Assembly (NCBI GenBank): GCA_030740315.1
Contig: JASLXN010000060.1
Coordinates: 1-8,005 of the forward strand
Direction: 5' to 3'
DNA length: 8,005 bases
Source of the DNA: Dehalococcoidia bacterium
GTDB taxonomy: Bacteria; Chloroflexota; Dehalococcoidia; JACVQG01; JAHKAY01
The notes under the pieces were generated by a model. The model was given only the letters and a program-made list of their open reading frames with translations. It was not told the DNA's origin and made no database searches. Below are positions 6,883 through 8,005 of this stretch, one piece after another; position 1 is the stretch's first letter; each line of letters opens with the position of its first letter. Position numbers and translations under genes: made by a program.

Positions 6883-7708
6883 TGAGGCTGCCTATTACCC
6901 TGGGTGTGCTTTAGAAGGCTCGGCTCGGGAATATGATGTATCCACCCGCCTGGTTTTCAATGCCCTTGGGGTGGAGCTCCGTGAGATTCCGGACTGGATT
7001 TGCTGTGGTGCCTCCTCCACCCATGGCCTTAGCCAGGAGGTGGTGCTGGCACTGCCTGCCCACGCGCTGCGGGCGGCATCGCAGATGGACCTGCCCTTGA
7101 TGGCACCCTGCGCTATGTGCTACTCCCGGTTCAAACTGGCTTTATTAGACTTGGCCAACGCAGATACCATGGCCCGTACCGAGGCCGCCATAGGGGAGGG
7201 AATAGGCCCTCTGCCCCAGGTGGTGCACCCGCTGCAGGTGCTGGAAGATATATCCCCACAGGCCACAACCTCAATTGACATAAAAGCAGCCTGCTACTAC
7301 GGGTGCCTCTTGGTGCGCCCCCCCGCTGCCGGTTTTGATGAGCAGGAGAACCCTACCGTCATGGACCGTATAGCCGCGGCATGGGGTGCCCAGCCGGTGC
7401 CTTGGGCCTTCAAGACCGAGTGTTGTGGTGCTGGTATGGCCGTAGCCCGGTCCGACATGGTGGCGCAGCTGTCCCGTCGGGTACTGGACCAGGCCCGCCA
7501 GGCGGGGGCTGAGGCGGTAATAGTAGCCTGCCCCATGTGCCAGGCCAACTTAGATCTCTACACCGGGGAGAAGGAAATACCGGTTATTTACATAACACAG
7601 CTAATCGGCCTAGCCCTCGGGCTATCACCCCGGGAGCTTTTGATGGACCGGCATATTATCAGTCCCCTGCCCTTGCTGCGGTCTAAAGGAGTGGCGGTGC
7701 ATGGTTAA
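6875..7708 (+). CDS. hdrB: Heterodisulfide reductase-like subunit B (HdrB), two CCG domains
   Basis: This 277-residue protein carries the two cysteine-rich CCG domains that in methanogen HdrB bind two noncubane [4Fe-4S] clusters where the disulfide is reduced. The first domain shows YYPGC (C11), CCG (C43-C44) and CAMC (C79, C82). The second shows CYYGC (C140, C144), CCGAG (C183-C184) and CPMC (C219, C222). All expected ligands are present. In bacteria lacking coenzyme M and B, the substrate of HdrB-like proteins is usually unknown and may be another disulfide or a partner enzyme such as the AOR/ferredoxin here. The start is GTG 6875, with AAGGAAG (6864-6870) 4 bases upstream inside hdrC. The last 8 bp overlap hdrA. 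Translational coupling and a 1:1:1 complex with HdrC and HdrA are expected from this arrangement. Confidence 0.92.
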   Translation: MISEAAYYPGCALEGSAREYDVSTRLVFNALGVELREIPDWICCGASSTHGLSQEVVLALPAHALRAASQMDLPLMAPCAMCYSRFKLALLDLANADTMARTEAAIGEGIGPLPQVVHPLQVLEDISPQATTSIDIKAACYYGCLLVRPPAAGFDEQENPTVMDRIAAAWGAQPVPWAFKTECCGAGMAVARSDMVAQLSRRVLDQARQAGAEAVIVACPMCQANLDLYTGEKEIPVIYITQLIGLALGLSPRELLMDRHIISPLPLLRSKGVAVHG

Positions 7709-8005
7709 AGTAGGGGTCTTCTTATGCCATTGTGGTAGGAACATCGCCGAGGTGGTGGATGTCACCAGGGTAGCTGATGAGGTACGCCACCTGCCCGGTG
7801 TGGTCTATGTGGAGGAAAACAAATATATGTGCAGCGAGCCGGGCCAGGCTGCCCTCCGCCAGGCCATCGAGGAGCATGGCTTGACCCGGGTAGTGGTGGC
7901 CTCCTGCTCCCCGCGTATGCACGAGATAACATTCCGCCGGGCGGCAGCCAAAGCGGGGCTCAACCCTTACCTGGTGGAGATGGCCAATCTGCGGGAGCAT
8001 GTCTC
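7701..8005 (+). CDS. hdrA: Heterodisulfide reductase-like subunit A (HdrA), N-terminal part (3' partial)
   Basis: The first 101 residues of an HdrA-type flavoprotein are visible before the window ends. Complete HdrA proteins bind FAD and several [4Fe-4S] clusters and can perform flavin-based electron bifurcation with ferredoxin. The N-terminal domain is recognisable from VGVFLCHCGRNIAEVVDV (C9, C11), YMCSEPGQ (C44), VVVASCSPRMHEITFR (C69) and AGLNPYLVEMANLREHV. The FAD-binding Rossmann region and the ferredoxin-like insert lie beyond the edge, so whether this copy has the features needed for bifurcation cannot be judged. ATG 7701 is preceded by AAAGGAG (7685-7691) at 9 bases and overlaps the hdrB stop by 8 bp. 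Confidence 0.9.
   Translation, partial: MVKVGVFLCHCGRNIAEVVDVTRVADEVRHLPGVVYVEENKYMCSEPGQAALRQAIEEHGLTRVVVASCSPRMHEITFRRAAAKAGLNPYLVEMANLREHV

Noticed and set aside
1..8005. tRNA, rRNA, CRISPR array, insertion sequence or attachment site
   Set aside because: I saw no cloverleaf with a T-loop consensus, no regularly spaced repeats, no transposase and no terminal inverted repeats by eye.

Overview
The window is GC-rich and almost fully coding, with every credible gene on the + strand. It looks like part of a catabolic and electron-transfer gene cluster from an anaerobic bacterium. The evidence is a tungsten/molybdenum-type aldehyde ferredoxin oxidoreductase (AOR) family enzyme, a four-cluster ferredoxin subunit, an ADP-forming acyl-CoA synthetase alpha subunit and heterodisulfide-reductase-like HdrC, HdrB and HdrA. 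These genes are typical of strict anaerobes that handle acyl-CoA or aromatic-CoA esters, for example uncultured Dehalococcoidia/Chloroflexota or Desulfobacterota. That taxonomic guess is inference; no rRNA or marker gene is present.

Layout: (1) 2-472, a ferredoxin subunit whose start lies outside the window, followed after 1 bp by (2) 474-2423, an AOR-family oxidoreductase. (3) 2408-3677 is an acyl-CoA dehydrogenase that overlaps the AOR gene. Its C-terminal 50 or so residues are intact but lie in another frame, so one extra base is present near 3524-3530. (4) 3678-4022 is the only long stretch without a convincing gene. It ends in a perfect TATAAT box and a strong ribosome binding site. (5) 4023-4823 is an enoyl-CoA hydratase/isomerase with both catalytic glutamates. 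(6) 4882-6243 is an acyl-CoA synthetase (ADP-forming) alpha-type protein interrupted by an in-frame TAG at 5968. (7) A plausible sigma70-type promoter at 6283-6311 precedes hdrC (6334-6882), hdrB (6875-7708) and hdrA (7701 to beyond the window edge), which overlap one another as a tightly coupled unit.

Working model (inference): an organic acid is activated to its CoA ester, oxidised by the dehydrogenase and hydrated by the crotonase. The AOR-ferredoxin pair performs a low-potential redox step on an aldehyde, carboxylic acid or CoA-ester substrate. The HdrCBA unit moves electrons between ferredoxin and other carriers, possibly by flavin-based electron bifurcation. The combination recalls the class II benzoyl-CoA reductase (Bam) logic of an AOR-family subunit, ferredoxin and Hdr-like subunits, but no substrate can be assigned from sequence alone.

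The two reading-frame lesions, a frameshift in the dehydrogenase and an amber codon in the synthetase, are the most striking direct observations. They may be assembly errors, real decay of the pathway or, less likely, recoding.
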